DNA of 35,935 bases from the IMG/VR virus record IMGVR_UViG_3300036886_000393, positions 1-35,935 of that record, one strand, 5' to 3'. Positions 13,306-21,236 of the stretch are shown piece by piece. Both the position numbers and the translations under genes were made by a program. This DNA comes from a virus. Below the pieces are notes generated by a model. That model saw only the letters and a program-made list of their open reading frames with translations. It was not told where the DNA came from and did not search any database. How positions within the stretch are numbered: position 1 is the stretch's first letter; every line of letters starts with the position of its first letter.

Positions 13306-13674
13306 TCGTTTTCCTGGGATTGTTGCTGATGTTGTGCAAATTAACAGAACGATCGGGAAATTTTCGCATAGTATTTCTATAAATTACTTGTATTCAATGG
13401 CTTGTGACTTATTTTTCAAGGAAGATTAAGCAAAAAAAAGAGTGTTTTCAATCAGGATCACCTTTTCAATACGTTTAATTCCCTCTCTAGAAAGAGGTGT
13501 CTCAAGCTTTCTTTCTCAACACAACCCTTTTAAATGTTAAGTTGTGATTTGACATAAATCTATTTACTAAGTTATCAACCAAATTGTTGAAGCAAAATAT
13601 CTCGTTGACGATCGTTAGCGTCTTTGCTTCACATAAACAGCGTATAGGGGCTTCGCAAGCCCAAGGAATGTTTG
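13306..13674. promoter_or_regulatory. 369-nt noncoding gap with promoter before scaffold gene
   Basis: AT-rich gap. TTGACA (13549-13554), a 17-nt spacer and TTATCA (13572-13577) form the best promoter candidate for the scaffold and capsid genes. A short hairpin CCTCT/AGAGG lies near 13484 and GGGCTT-cgc-AAGCCC near 13650, the latter just before the AAGGA ribosome binding site of the scaffold gene. I see no RNA gene. Confidence 0.4.
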
Positions 13675-14397
13675 ATGACTGAAGAAGAAAATAAGAGCGT
13701 GACAACAGAGGAAGCCGCTCCCCCTCCTGAACCAGCACAAGAACAGGACGTTCGACAAGAAGAACCTCCTCAAGTAGCTCAAGAACATGTCATGGATGAT
13801 CAAGAGCGAAACTGGAAAGAAGCTCGTCGAAGGATGCAAGAGTTGGAACGTCGTACACAAGAACAAGACGAACTGATTCGTAAGATGCAAAGTCCGCAGA
13901 ACGGCCAATCAGAAGAAGATGACCTAGCAAAACTCGCAGATGACGATATTGTCACAGCTAAGCAGGCTCGAAGCCTTGCGCAAAAAATGGCGAGACAAGT
14001 TGCTGATGAGGCTATCAAGGCTCGTGAGGCCACAACTGTTGATGAGCGTGTTAAGAATCGATTCTCTGACTTTGATGACGTTGTAACAAAAGAAAATATT
14101 GACCTATTAAAACAACAAGATCCAGAACTTGCACAGTCTTTATATGCCTTGGCCCATGATCCTTACGCTCAAGCCGTGGCTGCCTATAAAATGCTTACAA
14201 AAACAGGAATAGCTAACATGGCAAAATCACAGCCTCAAAAAGCTAAAGCTTTAGAAAATTCTAAGAAGCCTGTTTCAGTCCAGTCGGTGACGAAATCAAG
14301 CGCAATAGGCAATGCCCATAGTTTTGAAAATGGCTTGACACCTGAGTTGCGTAAGCAGCTTCAGAAGGAAATGGACGAGGCTCGTAAGCTGGCATAG
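13675..14397 (+). CDS. Head scaffolding protein
   Basis: A 240-residue protein immediately before the capsid gene, highly charged and helical: an acidic, Pro/Glu/Gln-rich N-terminus, a coiled coil at about residues 45-80 (EARRRMQELERRTQEQDELI), a central helical part with DPELAQSLYALAHDPYAQAV, and a basic helical C-terminus (LRKQLQKEMDEARKLA). Composition and position are those of podovirus scaffolds, which guide capsid assembly and leave before packaging. ATG 13675 has AAGGA upstream; the preceding in-frame TTG is not needed. Confidence 0.8.
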   Translation: MTEEENKSVTTEEAAPPPEPAQEQDVRQEEPPQVAQEHVMDDQERNWKEARRRMQELERRTQEQDELIRKMQSPQNGQSEEDDLAKLADDDIVTAKQARSLAQKMARQVADEAIKAREATTVDERVKNRFSDFDDVVTKENIDLLKQQDPELAQSLYALAHDPYAQAVAAYKMLTKTGIANMAKSQPQKAKALENSKKPVSVQSVTKSSAIGNAHSFENGLTPELRKQLQKEMDEARKLA

Positions 14398-14427
14398 TTT
14401 TGGATCTCTTTTTAAGAGATTTAAAGA

Positions 14428-17400
14428 ATGTCTATTACAACTACGAGCACTTTGCCGGCGCCTGTCCAGCAGACGTTTTCGTTCAAGTTGCTATCAGTAC
14501 CCGTGCCGTACATGATCCACAAGATCCCGGCCGAACTGAAAGCAATGCCAAGAAATGGAGGTACAACCCTTCGTTTCAGGAGATATAATCCATTAGCAAC
14601 GGCCCCAGTGCCTCTTGGGAACAGTGGCGTCACTCCGGCTCCACAGAATCTGACGGCGCTGAATATTGATGCGAAAATGGATTTTTATGGAACGTATATC
14701 CTACTAAATGAACAAGTTACGCTCCAGAACCAAGACCCTGGCCTACAATATGGTATGGCGGCATAAGATTTGACTTGTTCTTAAATTACAGACCATGTAA
14801 CCTAGGTTCATAGCCAAGGAGGTTATATGGAAAATGAAGATATAGATATGTCATACATTGCAGGTGTAATGGATGGAGATGGAAGTTTCAGCTTATGTAA
14901 ACTTCAAGGATGTAGAAATACTCTCTATTTCCCACTCTTACAATGTTCGACATGGAGATCATTTATAGATTTTTTGAAAGAGAAGATTGGGGGCAACATT
15001 GTTACTGGTAAGGTCCATATTTGCAAAGACGGAACAGAAGGTCATGCTTTGAAGAGATGGAGACTACGTAGTCACGAAAATGTTCGTCCAGTTTTAGAAA
15101 AACTCATCCCCTTTCTTAGAATAAAAAAAGAAAGAGCACAGTTTTTATTAAATTATATTATCGAAAATCCTTTCAAAAGAGGTCATGTCCTTACTTCAGA
15201 AGATTTAGTGAGAAGGGAAAGAGCACATCTACAAATGGTCAATTTCAATGAATGGAAATCATGTGATAGTAATATATCGTTAAATTTAGCGAAGATAATG
15301 ACTGAGGATAAATTATTTTGGTCATATATTGCTGGATTAATGGATACAGATGGTTCTTTTTCCCTAAAACGACAGAAAATAAACAAGGGTACTGATGTAA
15401 AGAACCCTAGATATTTGCCTGTTATAGCTGTAAGCATGACAGATGTTCGATCTATAAATTATCTTCGAGAAAACTGTAATATCGGAAAATTATATATTCC
15501 TAAGAACAGTGATACAAGCGCCGGATATCATTATCAATTTGGTATATATACGAAATTAGAAAGTGTAGAGTTTTTAAAAAGAGTAATTCCTTTTTTGAAA
15601 TCCAAAAAAGAACAAGCAGAAGTCTTATTGGATTTCTGTATGAATTCAAAAAATACAAAATATTGCAAAATTGGAATTTCCGCTGATGAACTTGCTTTTC
15701 GTGAAGATTGTTACCAAAGAATGATACAACTTAATAAATACGGGGTCTTTAAACCTTCTTTAATTGGCTTGGAAACCCAAAACTGGGTTACAAGGCGCAA
15801 GCAGCGTGATGCGTGCAGCGTGATCGACTAAACAAGAAGGCACCAAAAGGTGATGTGATAGTCAGAACATGGCGTATAATTGAAGGTCATGAGGATGGGC
15901 CGAAGAGCCTGTCCCGCCTAGGAAACTAGGTCAAAAAAGTAACAGAATGGTATTAAACGAAGCAGCCCAGCGTTTGGGCGTGTCGCTGAGACAAACCGAA
16001 GACCAGCTCATGAGAGATATGCTGGCTTCAACAGCGACATTTGTGAACTGTGTAGGTGGATCAGATGGGGACAACCCAACTGAAATCACCCGCACTGACT
16101 GCGATTATGTGGTACGAACACTGCGTGGCAATAATGCCTACAGCTACATCACAGGCGTAGAAGGGGAGAATAAGTTCGGTAGAATGTGTGCCGAAGTAAA
16201 ATCTTGGGTAATTGACTTGGAACTCCTCGCTGCATAATGTAGAAGGACAACAAGGGGCAAGCGATGAAAAGAAAGGTTAAAGACCATATGTTGGTTTTTG
16301 ATGGAACTAATTTTTATATGAAAGAAATTGAATATGAAGAAACAGCGTATATCCTAAACGATCAGTGGATAATTAATTTAAGAAATAATCAATCGCAGCC
16401 TGAACGACTAAATCCTGAGACGCCTGAAAAAGGTGAAGTGATAGTCTGAGCAGCATGGAAACATGTTGAGGATGGGCCGAAGAGCCTGTCCCGCCACTAG
16501 TTTGTGGTCAAAAAAGTAACAGAATTGACAGCTCCCGTACGTGATGCCTATTTTGGGCTTGGTCATACCAACCTGATTGGGCAATTGGATAACGTTTCTG
16601 GCTTTATCCAGAAGTGGAACTATAAATTGTGTAGTTCTAAAACCGTCGATAATTACCAAGAAAACCTAAAGGCTGCATAAGCCCAAGGCAACTTGAGGGA
16701 AAATTGTTATAGTGAGTTTAAATGTTTAATTTGATTGATGATTTCTCTAATTTGATTAACTTGATCGAAAGAATAACTTTGATCTCTAATCTTTGTTTTT
16801 TTGATATTCAAAAATTCAATGAGAAGTTTGCATTGTTCTTTTTTAATGACCAAGTGAGGCAGAAGAGATTCGCAAGCAAATTCAGAGTCTTTTTGACAGC
16901 AGATCCACTTCCAAACTGGAAAATTACATCCAGTAGATATCGTTATCGACCCCTTTATCCTTCGTGCTGTGGTTATGATTGCACTGGGGAATATGTTAAA
17001 TATACCAATCCGGGAATAAAATATTCCTTTGTATTCATAAACGCAGAGATTTCCGTCCCCATCCAAAAAACCAGCAAGCCATTTAAAAAAATCTCTATCT
17101 GGAATTATGTCGGGCGAAATCCAAATTCGGGAATTGGACGTTGTTGGGGGTTCTTTAAGATTAGAAATTGCACGAATAAATTCATACCTATTCTGTCTTT
17201 TTTCTTTTCTAGTTTGTTCAAGATAACACCTAAGTTTGAGAAGTTGTTCTCCTTTTACAATGCAATGTTTGGAAATAGCTTCAACAAAGTCGATACAGGG
17301 TCCAGGGTTGGTTGCAAGCATCCACGACCATGTTTTTTTTCTTTTATCTCGTTGTTGGGTATATATTTTTCCTCCAAATTTTTCTTGAAAGAGATTGGGA

Positions 17401-18004
17401 ATTTCTTCATTGGCCATTTGTGTTCCTATGACAAAATGTCCATCTTTTACAAGGGAAACATAGCCCTCTGCGTCAAAAAGTCCAGCAAAATATTCCATAA
17501 CTCTCCATGGTTTGGTAAGTTACACTTTACCAAGACTCACAATTGCCCGCAACGACTAAATTCGATGGAACGAGGATCAATTCTTCGTTATGCCATAGTC
17601 TGAACAATGGACGAAAGCCATTGAGGATGGGCCGAAGAGCCTGTCCCGCCACAATTAAGTGGTCAGTAGGGGTAGAACCCGAAAGTAACAGAATGCCAAA
17701 TCAGCAATCCACACTCGATGCAGAGTGGGGAACGGTCTCCAACTTGAGGTTCTTACTGTCCTCAATTGGTTCTGTAACCCCCAATGCTTCGATGCTTGGT
17801 GCTGATGTATATAACATCTTCTGTTGCGGGCGCGAATCGTTTGCAGCAGTAGAGCAAGATGGATATTCTGCACAGTTTATCTATCGACCACCCATTTATG
17901 ATGGGCCGTTAGCCCTTAACGCGAGTGTAGGGTATAAATTCGCTGAGGTACCGCGTATCCTCAACGACCAGTGGCTTCTAAATCTTCGCTGCACCTTGGC
18001 ATAA
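14428..18004 (+). CDS. Major capsid protein (N4 gp56-like), four exons
   Basis: Exons 14428-14739, 15950-16180, 16528-16623 and 17696-18004 join in frame to 315 residues. The joined protein follows the N4-gp56 capsid pattern: GGTTLRFRRYNPLATAPVPL, then VTLQNQDP|VLNEAAQRLG across junction 1, RTLRGNNAYSYIT, KFG|TAPVRDAYFGLGHTN across junction 2, GFIQKWNY|PNQQSTL across junction 3, and the C-terminal FAEVPRILNDQWLLNLR. No single open frame covers the gene; each exon alone is a fragment. All three introns fall between codons. The position after the scaffold fits. Exon junctions come from protein continuity, intron core motifs and, for introns 3 and 4, explicit P1 pairings. Confidence 0.85.
14740..15949 (+). 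ncRNA. Group I intron 1 of the capsid gene, with LAGLIDADG ORF
   Basis: A 1210-nt intron between Pro and Val codons. P7 is GACTA (15826-15830) with TAGTC (15859-15863). The 28-nt block starting GAGGATGGGCCGAAGAGC is at 15891-15918, and the intron ends in AGTAACAGAATG. Unlike its relatives, I find no internal guide that pairs well with the exon end (AAGACCCT), so the 5' site rests on protein continuity. The exon frame runs 18 nt into the intron and then stops at GCG-GCA-TAA. Confidence 0.75.
14827..15831 (+). CDS. LAGLIDADG homing endonuclease, intron-encoded
   Basis: A 334-residue protein with two LAGLIDADG motifs, YIAGVMDGDGSF (10-21) and YIAGLMDTDGSF (167-178); D18 and D175 are the expected catalytic residues, so it acts as a monomer that cuts intron-free capsid genes. 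Conserved repeats of the fold are also visible (IPFLRIKKERAQFLL and IPFLKSKKEQAEVLL). It has its own AAGGAGG site. Its stop codon TAA is made from the intron's own P7 strand (GACTAA), so the ORF overlaps the ribozyme core. Confidence 0.92.
   Translation: MENEDIDMSYIAGVMDGDGSFSLCKLQGCRNTLYFPLLQCSTWRSFIDFLKEKIGGNIVTGKVHICKDGTEGHALKRWRLRSHENVRPVLEKLIPFLRIKKERAQFLLNYIIENPFKRGHVLTSEDLVRRERAHLQMVNFNEWKSCDSNISLNLAKIMTEDKLFWSYIAGLMDTDGSFSLKRQKINKGTDVKNPRYLPVIAVSMTDVRSINYLRENCNIGKLYIPKNSDTSAGYHYQFGIYTKLESVEFLKRVIPFLKSKKEQAEVLLDFCMNSKNTKYCKIGISADELAFREDCYQRMIQLNKYGVFKPSLIGLETQNWVTRRKQRDACSVID
16181..16527 (+). ncRNA. Group I intron 2 of the capsid gene
   Basis: A 347-nt intron between Gly and Thr codons. 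P1: exon TTCGGT (16175-16180) with GCCGAA (16190-16195), U-G at the splice site. P7: GACTA (16406-16410) with TAGTC (16442-16446). A P9-like hairpin CAGCATG-GAAA-CATGTTG follows, then the shared 28-nt block (16468-16495). It ends AGTAACAGAATTG, one T longer than the others. It holds a 61-codon ORF. The exon frame runs 48 nt in and stops at GCT-GCA-TAA. Confidence 0.85.
16264..16449 (+). CDS. Short intron ORF resembling the capsid C-terminus
   Basis: A 61-residue ORF inserted between core elements of intron 2. It has a plausible ribosome binding site (AAGGGGCAAG), although that sequence is probably also part of the intron core. Residues about 28-41 (TAYILNDQWIINLR) match the end of the capsid protein (VPRILNDQWLLNLR). 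The DNA in that stretch is clearly diverged (about 24 of 34 bases the same by my count), so this is not a recent copy. The last 15 codons run into the intron core. It may be a remnant of another capsid gene carried by the intron. Confidence 0.45.
   Translation: MKRKVKDHMLVFDGTNFYMKEIEYEETAYILNDQWIINLRNNQSQPERLNPETPEKGEVIV
16624..17695 (+). ncRNA. Group I intron 3 of the capsid gene, with antisense ORF
   Basis: A 1072-nt intron between Tyr and Pro codons. P1: exon GAACTAT (16617-16623) with GTAGTTC (16631-16637), seven pairs including the U-G at the splice site. P7: GACTA (17554-17558) with TAGTC (17596-17600). Then the hairpin CAATGG/CCATTG, the shared 28-nt block (17623-17650), and the end AGTAACAGAATG. 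The exon frame runs 48 nt in and stops at GCT-GCA-TAA. Confidence 0.88.
16707..17498 (-). CDS. LAGLIDADG homing endonuclease on the antisense strand of the intron
   Basis: A 263-residue protein with two LAGLIDADG motifs, YFAGLFDAEGYV (3-14) and WLAGFLDGDGNL (140-151); E11 and D148 are the expected catalytic residues. The reading frame is intact and ATG 17498 has GGAGAG upstream. It lies wholly inside intron 3 but is transcribed against the capsid gene. Its transcription must start from a leftward promoter inside or downstream of the intron, which I cannot identify. It differs strongly from the sense endonuclease in intron 1, so it was acquired separately. Confidence 0.9.
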   Translation of the reverse strand: MEYFAGLFDAEGYVSLVKDGHFVIGTQMANEEIPNLFQEKFGGKIYTQQRDKRKKTWSWMLATNPGPCIDFVEAISKHCIVKGEQLLKLRCYLEQTRKEKRQNRYEFIRAISNLKEPPTTSNSRIWISPDIIPDRDFFKWLAGFLDGDGNLCVYEYKGIFYSRIGIFNIFPSAIITTARRIKGSITISTGCNFPVWKWICCQKDSEFACESLLPHLVIKKEQCKLLIEFLNIKKTKIRDQSYSFDQVNQIREIINQIKHLNSL

Positions 18005-18018
18005 GGAGGTAAATAACT

Positions 18019-19038
18019 ATGAGTACACCTATTAATGCCATGTTGAATGGCACATTCACTTCAGATGCAAATAGAACACCTGTTTTCATCTCTTTGCCAT
18101 CAGGAGCGACGGAGATCAAGATTCGCAATGAGACCGACTACACGGCTCATGCAGCGTCAATTATCGAAGCTTCAGGCCAAGCGTCCTCAACTGCTAACAC
18201 AGCTGTTGTGTATACAGGAAGCGGCGCTAACCCGAACGTCATTACTACTACCAATCTCTTGACTGGTGGTTTTACTTTCGTTTCAGACAGCGCAGGACAA
18301 TCTCCTGGCCCAGCTATTGCGATATCAGGCATCAATCAACTCAACCACCCTCTGGCACTCTCTGCCACTACAGGTGCGATTGGTGATGTTGTGAGGGTAT
18401 ATGGGACGACAGGCATGTTGCAGATCGCTGGGATGGATTTCTCAGTAACTGCTGTCAATGGAGGCGTTTCTCAAACTCTTGGGTTCTTGGATTCTTCTGG
18501 GTTCTCAGCCCCAGCAACAGCTGGCTTTTATCGAAAACTTCCCTATGCGGGAATTTCGGTAACCAATCCTACTGTTTCTGTAGCGCCAAGATTCTATCCT
18601 CGCGCTCGTTACATCACTGGCATTACGGCCGCAAATCCTGCTGTCGTAACTATGTCAGTGGCTCACAATTTCCAAGTTGGGGAAAAGGTTCGAATTATCG
18701 TTCCTCCTGAATTTGGGATGGTGGAGATGAACAATCTCCTGGGCACTGTAACAGCAGTAGCTCATAGCGCGACTGTTAACTCAATCACGCTTGACATCGA
18801 CGCTTCGGCGTTTACTGCCTTTGCATTCCCAACTTCTGCTCTTGCAGCATTGGGGATTAAGTTTGCTCAAGTAGTGCCAGTTGGCGAAGCTGCAGTCAAT
18901 ACGATTGCTCTTCCCGTTGGCAATTCGCTTGATGATGCAACAAGAAATGCCTCTATCAATGGAGTCATTGTTGATACATCTGTCCTGGTAGCAAGCAAGA
19001 CCTATTCTTGGATTGCTAAGAAAGGCATAACGATCTAG
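18019..19038 (+). CDS. Virion structural protein, probable head decoration
   Basis: A 339-residue Ala/Thr/Val/Gly-rich beta-type protein directly after the capsid gene. Residues about 200-265 (ITAANPAVVTMSVAHNFQVG, then VRIIVPPEFGMVEMNNLLG) match the small beta domain often annotated in phage structural proteins as FCCH-like; related copies occur in the genes at 19723 and 21824. A decoration or head-completion role is inferred from position and composition. ATG 18019 has AAGGAGG upstream. A strong terminator follows, closing the capsid transcription unit. Confidence 0.65.
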   Translation: MSTPINAMLNGTFTSDANRTPVFISLPSGATEIKIRNETDYTAHAASIIEASGQASSTANTAVVYTGSGANPNVITTTNLLTGGFTFVSDSAGQSPGPAIAISGINQLNHPLALSATTGAIGDVVRVYGTTGMLQIAGMDFSVTAVNGGVSQTLGFLDSSGFSAPATAGFYRKLPYAGISVTNPTVSVAPRFYPRARYITGITAANPAVVTMSVAHNFQVGEKVRIIVPPEFGMVEMNNLLGTVTAVAHSATVNSITLDIDASAFTAFAFPTSALAALGIKFAQVVPVGEAAVNTIALPVGNSLDDATRNASINGVIVDTSVLVASKTYSWIAKKGITI

Positions 19039-19062
19039 TCATATCTTGATCTAGGTCTTTCT

Positions 19063-19095
19063 AGGCCCTCTTCATTCGAGGAGGGCCTTTCTTTT
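19063..19095 (+). terminator. Rho-independent terminator after decoration gene
   Basis: Perfect 8-bp stem AGGCCCTC (19063-19070)/GAGGGCCT (19081-19088) with a 10-nt loop, followed by TTTCTTTT. Confidence 0.88.
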
Positions 19096-19171
19096 GCCAA
19101 TAATTCAATTTTTTTCTTCCAGTTAAATTAAAATTTTGTATATTGCCATTGAACTCAAAAAAAGAGGTGAT

Positions 19172-19711
19172 ATGGCAAGACCTAGAAAGAATTCTTTAGA
19201 AGTTATAGATGAAAGTGTAGGAGAAGAGAATGAGATCGAGGAAAAGATCGAGGTCACTGATCCAGCAGACAATAAGAAAGAAATTATTGTAGTTACTGCG
19301 CCATCTAAGAAAGAATTAGGTAAAGAAAAATTAGATCAACTGATCAAAGAAGAGACCAGATTGGTCAAGGGAAGATTCGTAAATAAAGAAACTCCAGGTG
19401 GTTCATTAAGAGTACAGATTAGAAAATATCCTAATATTCCTCCATTTGATAAAGTAATGATGGATGGAGAGTCTTATGAAGTGCCTTTGTATGTCGCGAG
19501 ACATTTAAATGGCCTTGATGCGTCAGCTAAAGGTTGCGGTGGTAAAATTAACACTTGCTCTTGGCCAACGCATGGCTTCAAATGGGACCCTGACAAACCT
19601 ATGCCATCAAGCACCGAAGGCATGGGAGGCATTCCTGTACCTATTATCGGGGTGCAAAAATGGAATCGCCGCTTTGGCTTCGAAAGCTTGGAATTTGATA
19701 CGAGTATCTAG
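19172..19711 (+). CDS. Hypothetical virion-region protein
   Basis: A 179-residue protein. The N-terminal 75 residues are highly charged and probably disordered; the C-terminal 100 residues have a conserved look (ETPGGSLRVQIRKYPNIPPF, then YEVPLYVARHLNG and THGFKWD). Similar proteins sit between capsid and connector genes in related podoviruses; function unknown. ATG 19172 is chosen for its GAGGTGAT site over the in-frame upstream codon at 19136. Confidence 0.65.
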   Translation: MARPRKNSLEVIDESVGEENEIEEKIEVTDPADNKKEIIVVTAPSKKELGKEKLDQLIKEETRLVKGRFVNKETPGGSLRVQIRKYPNIPPFDKVMMDGESYEVPLYVARHLNGLDASAKGCGGKINTCSWPTHGFKWDPDKPMPSSTEGMGGIPVPIIGVQKWNRRFGFESLEFDTSI

Positions 19712-19722
19712 GAGAAAGTAGG

Positions 19723-20103
19723 ATGACAGCACCTGATTACTTCATTTGTGGTAACAGAACCATAGCCAATGTTGTTCAGGGCAATCCTACTATTGTCACA
19801 ACGTTAGAGCCTCACCTCTACCAAACTGGTCTCGTGGTGAGGTTCATTGTCCCTTTGACATCAGGGATGGTGGATTTAAACAATCTAACAGGCGAAATCA
19901 TCGTCTCAGATAATTTCACATTTTCTGTACCGATCGATTCCACTAACTTCCCGCCTTTCATCCCTGTTGTCAATCCTGCTGATTTACCATTCGTTCCTCA
20001 GGTGGTAGCAATAGCAGAAAACGCCCTCACACTTACTTGTGCAGAGGTTAATAATAATAACATACTTCCAGAAATTGTTGGTCCAATTCCCTTAAACCCA
20101 TAG
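19723..20103 (+). CDS. Small beta-domain structural protein
   Basis: A 126-residue protein whose main part (NRTIANVVQGNPTIVTTLEP, then VRFIVPLTSGMVDLNNLTG) is the same FCCH-like beta domain seen in the decoration protein at 18019. AGGAG precedes ATG 19723. It lies between a hypothetical gene and the connector gene with short gaps, so it is probably a minor head or connector component. Confidence 0.6.
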   Translation: MTAPDYFICGNRTIANVVQGNPTIVTTLEPHLYQTGLVVRFIVPLTSGMVDLNNLTGEIIVSDNFTFSVPIDSTNFPPFIPVVNPADLPFVPQVVAIAENALTLTCAEVNNNNILPEIVGPIPLNP

Positions 20104-20109
20104 GTAAAT

Positions 20110-21186
20110 ATGACAGCGCCGAGCTCTTTAGCAGACATTCGAAATAAAGTAAGAAGGATTACTGGAAGGCCATCGCAATCTCAGATAACAGATTCCCAAA
20201 TCGATGATTACATCAACACTTTCTATGTCTTCGATATGCCTGAGCATCTTAGGATGGAAAGTCTTCGTGTAAACTACCAATTCCTCACATCAGCCAACAT
20301 CCCAGTCTATGATTTCCCTACTGATTTCTATTTGACAACGATGCCTCCCATTTTCATTGCAGGATACCAATCCTACCTCACACAGTCTCGTGAAGCCTTT
20401 TTCAGGATCAATCCCGAACTTCAATTGAATCAAACTGTTGGTCAAGGTTCTGCAATTATCGGGGCTGGCCCATATCCATTTACACTCACTAATACTCCGA
20501 TTGTTCCAGGATTTAAGAGAAATCCTCCTGGAGCATATCATGTCATAGTCGCCGGAGATTCGGTTCCTGTAAATACCATCAATTGGAATGTGGTTGTCTC
20601 TGGCACATCTTCAGGGGCTTCAGTTTCTTTGGTTGATGATGGATTAGGAAATCTCTGGGATGTCAATGATACGATTGTGTTTGGGTCAATTCCAAGAGGA
20701 TCTATTGATTACGTAACAGGTGTTGGATCTGCGACTTTTACTTCGGCTTTGGATGCAGGTACGAATATAAACGTGCAATACGTACCATATGTTGCTTCAA
20801 GGTCTACAAGCGCTGTTTTCTATCAAGACCAGATTGCGCTATATCCTATCCCAGATCAGGTATATACGATCAGTCTCGAAGCATATAAATATCCTACAGC
20901 TTTTATAAGGTCCTCAACGAATCCTCCATCTGATCCTGATGCAACCAAATCACCTCAACTCAAGGAATGGTGGCAGCTCTTAGCCTATGGAGCAGCGGAC
21001 AAGATCTTCGCTGATAATGGCGATATAGAGAATATGCAGAAATTCCGCCCATTGCTTGATGAGCAGATGAGATTGATGGAAAGAAGGACGATTGTCCAGA
21101 TGACATCAGACAGAACGGCTACCATCTACACAGACCAGACAGGCACAATGGGACAGTTCCCATTCGGGAATAACTTTAACTTCTAG
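20110..21186 (+). CDS. Head-tail connector/adaptor protein (gp4-like)
   Basis: A 358-residue protein. The N-terminus (LADIRNKVRRITGRPSQSQI, then DSQIDDYINTFYVFDMPEH) has the start typical of connector proteins of P22 gp4-like position. The middle is beta-rich; residues about 270-335 are helical (LKEWWQLLAYGAADKIFADN, then MQKFRPLLDEQMRLMERRT). The order portal, scaffold, capsid, this protein, tail hub is that of P22-like phages. Assignment is by position and N-terminal pattern. Confidence 0.65.
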   Translation: MTAPSSLADIRNKVRRITGRPSQSQITDSQIDDYINTFYVFDMPEHLRMESLRVNYQFLTSANIPVYDFPTDFYLTTMPPIFIAGYQSYLTQSREAFFRINPELQLNQTVGQGSAIIGAGPYPFTLTNTPIVPGFKRNPPGAYHVIVAGDSVPVNTINWNVVVSGTSSGASVSLVDDGLGNLWDVNDTIVFGSIPRGSIDYVTGVGSATFTSALDAGTNINVQYVPYVASRSTSAVFYQDQIALYPIPDQVYTISLEAYKYPTAFIRSSTNPPSDPDATKSPQLKEWWQLLAYGAADKIFADNGDIENMQKFRPLLDEQMRLMERRTIVQMTSDRTATIYTDQTGTMGQFPFGNNFNF

Positions 21187-21236
21187 ACAATTTGAATTTT
21201 TTCTTATAGAGTAAAGAAAAAATCTTAGAGGTTAAC

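Noticed and set aside
16722-17603. A 293-codon plus-strand open frame in the third capsid intron
   Set aside because: Its translation is Phe/Lys/Ser/Ile-rich without domains and is the shadow of the antisense LAGLIDADG gene, which has both catalytic motifs and a ribosome binding site.
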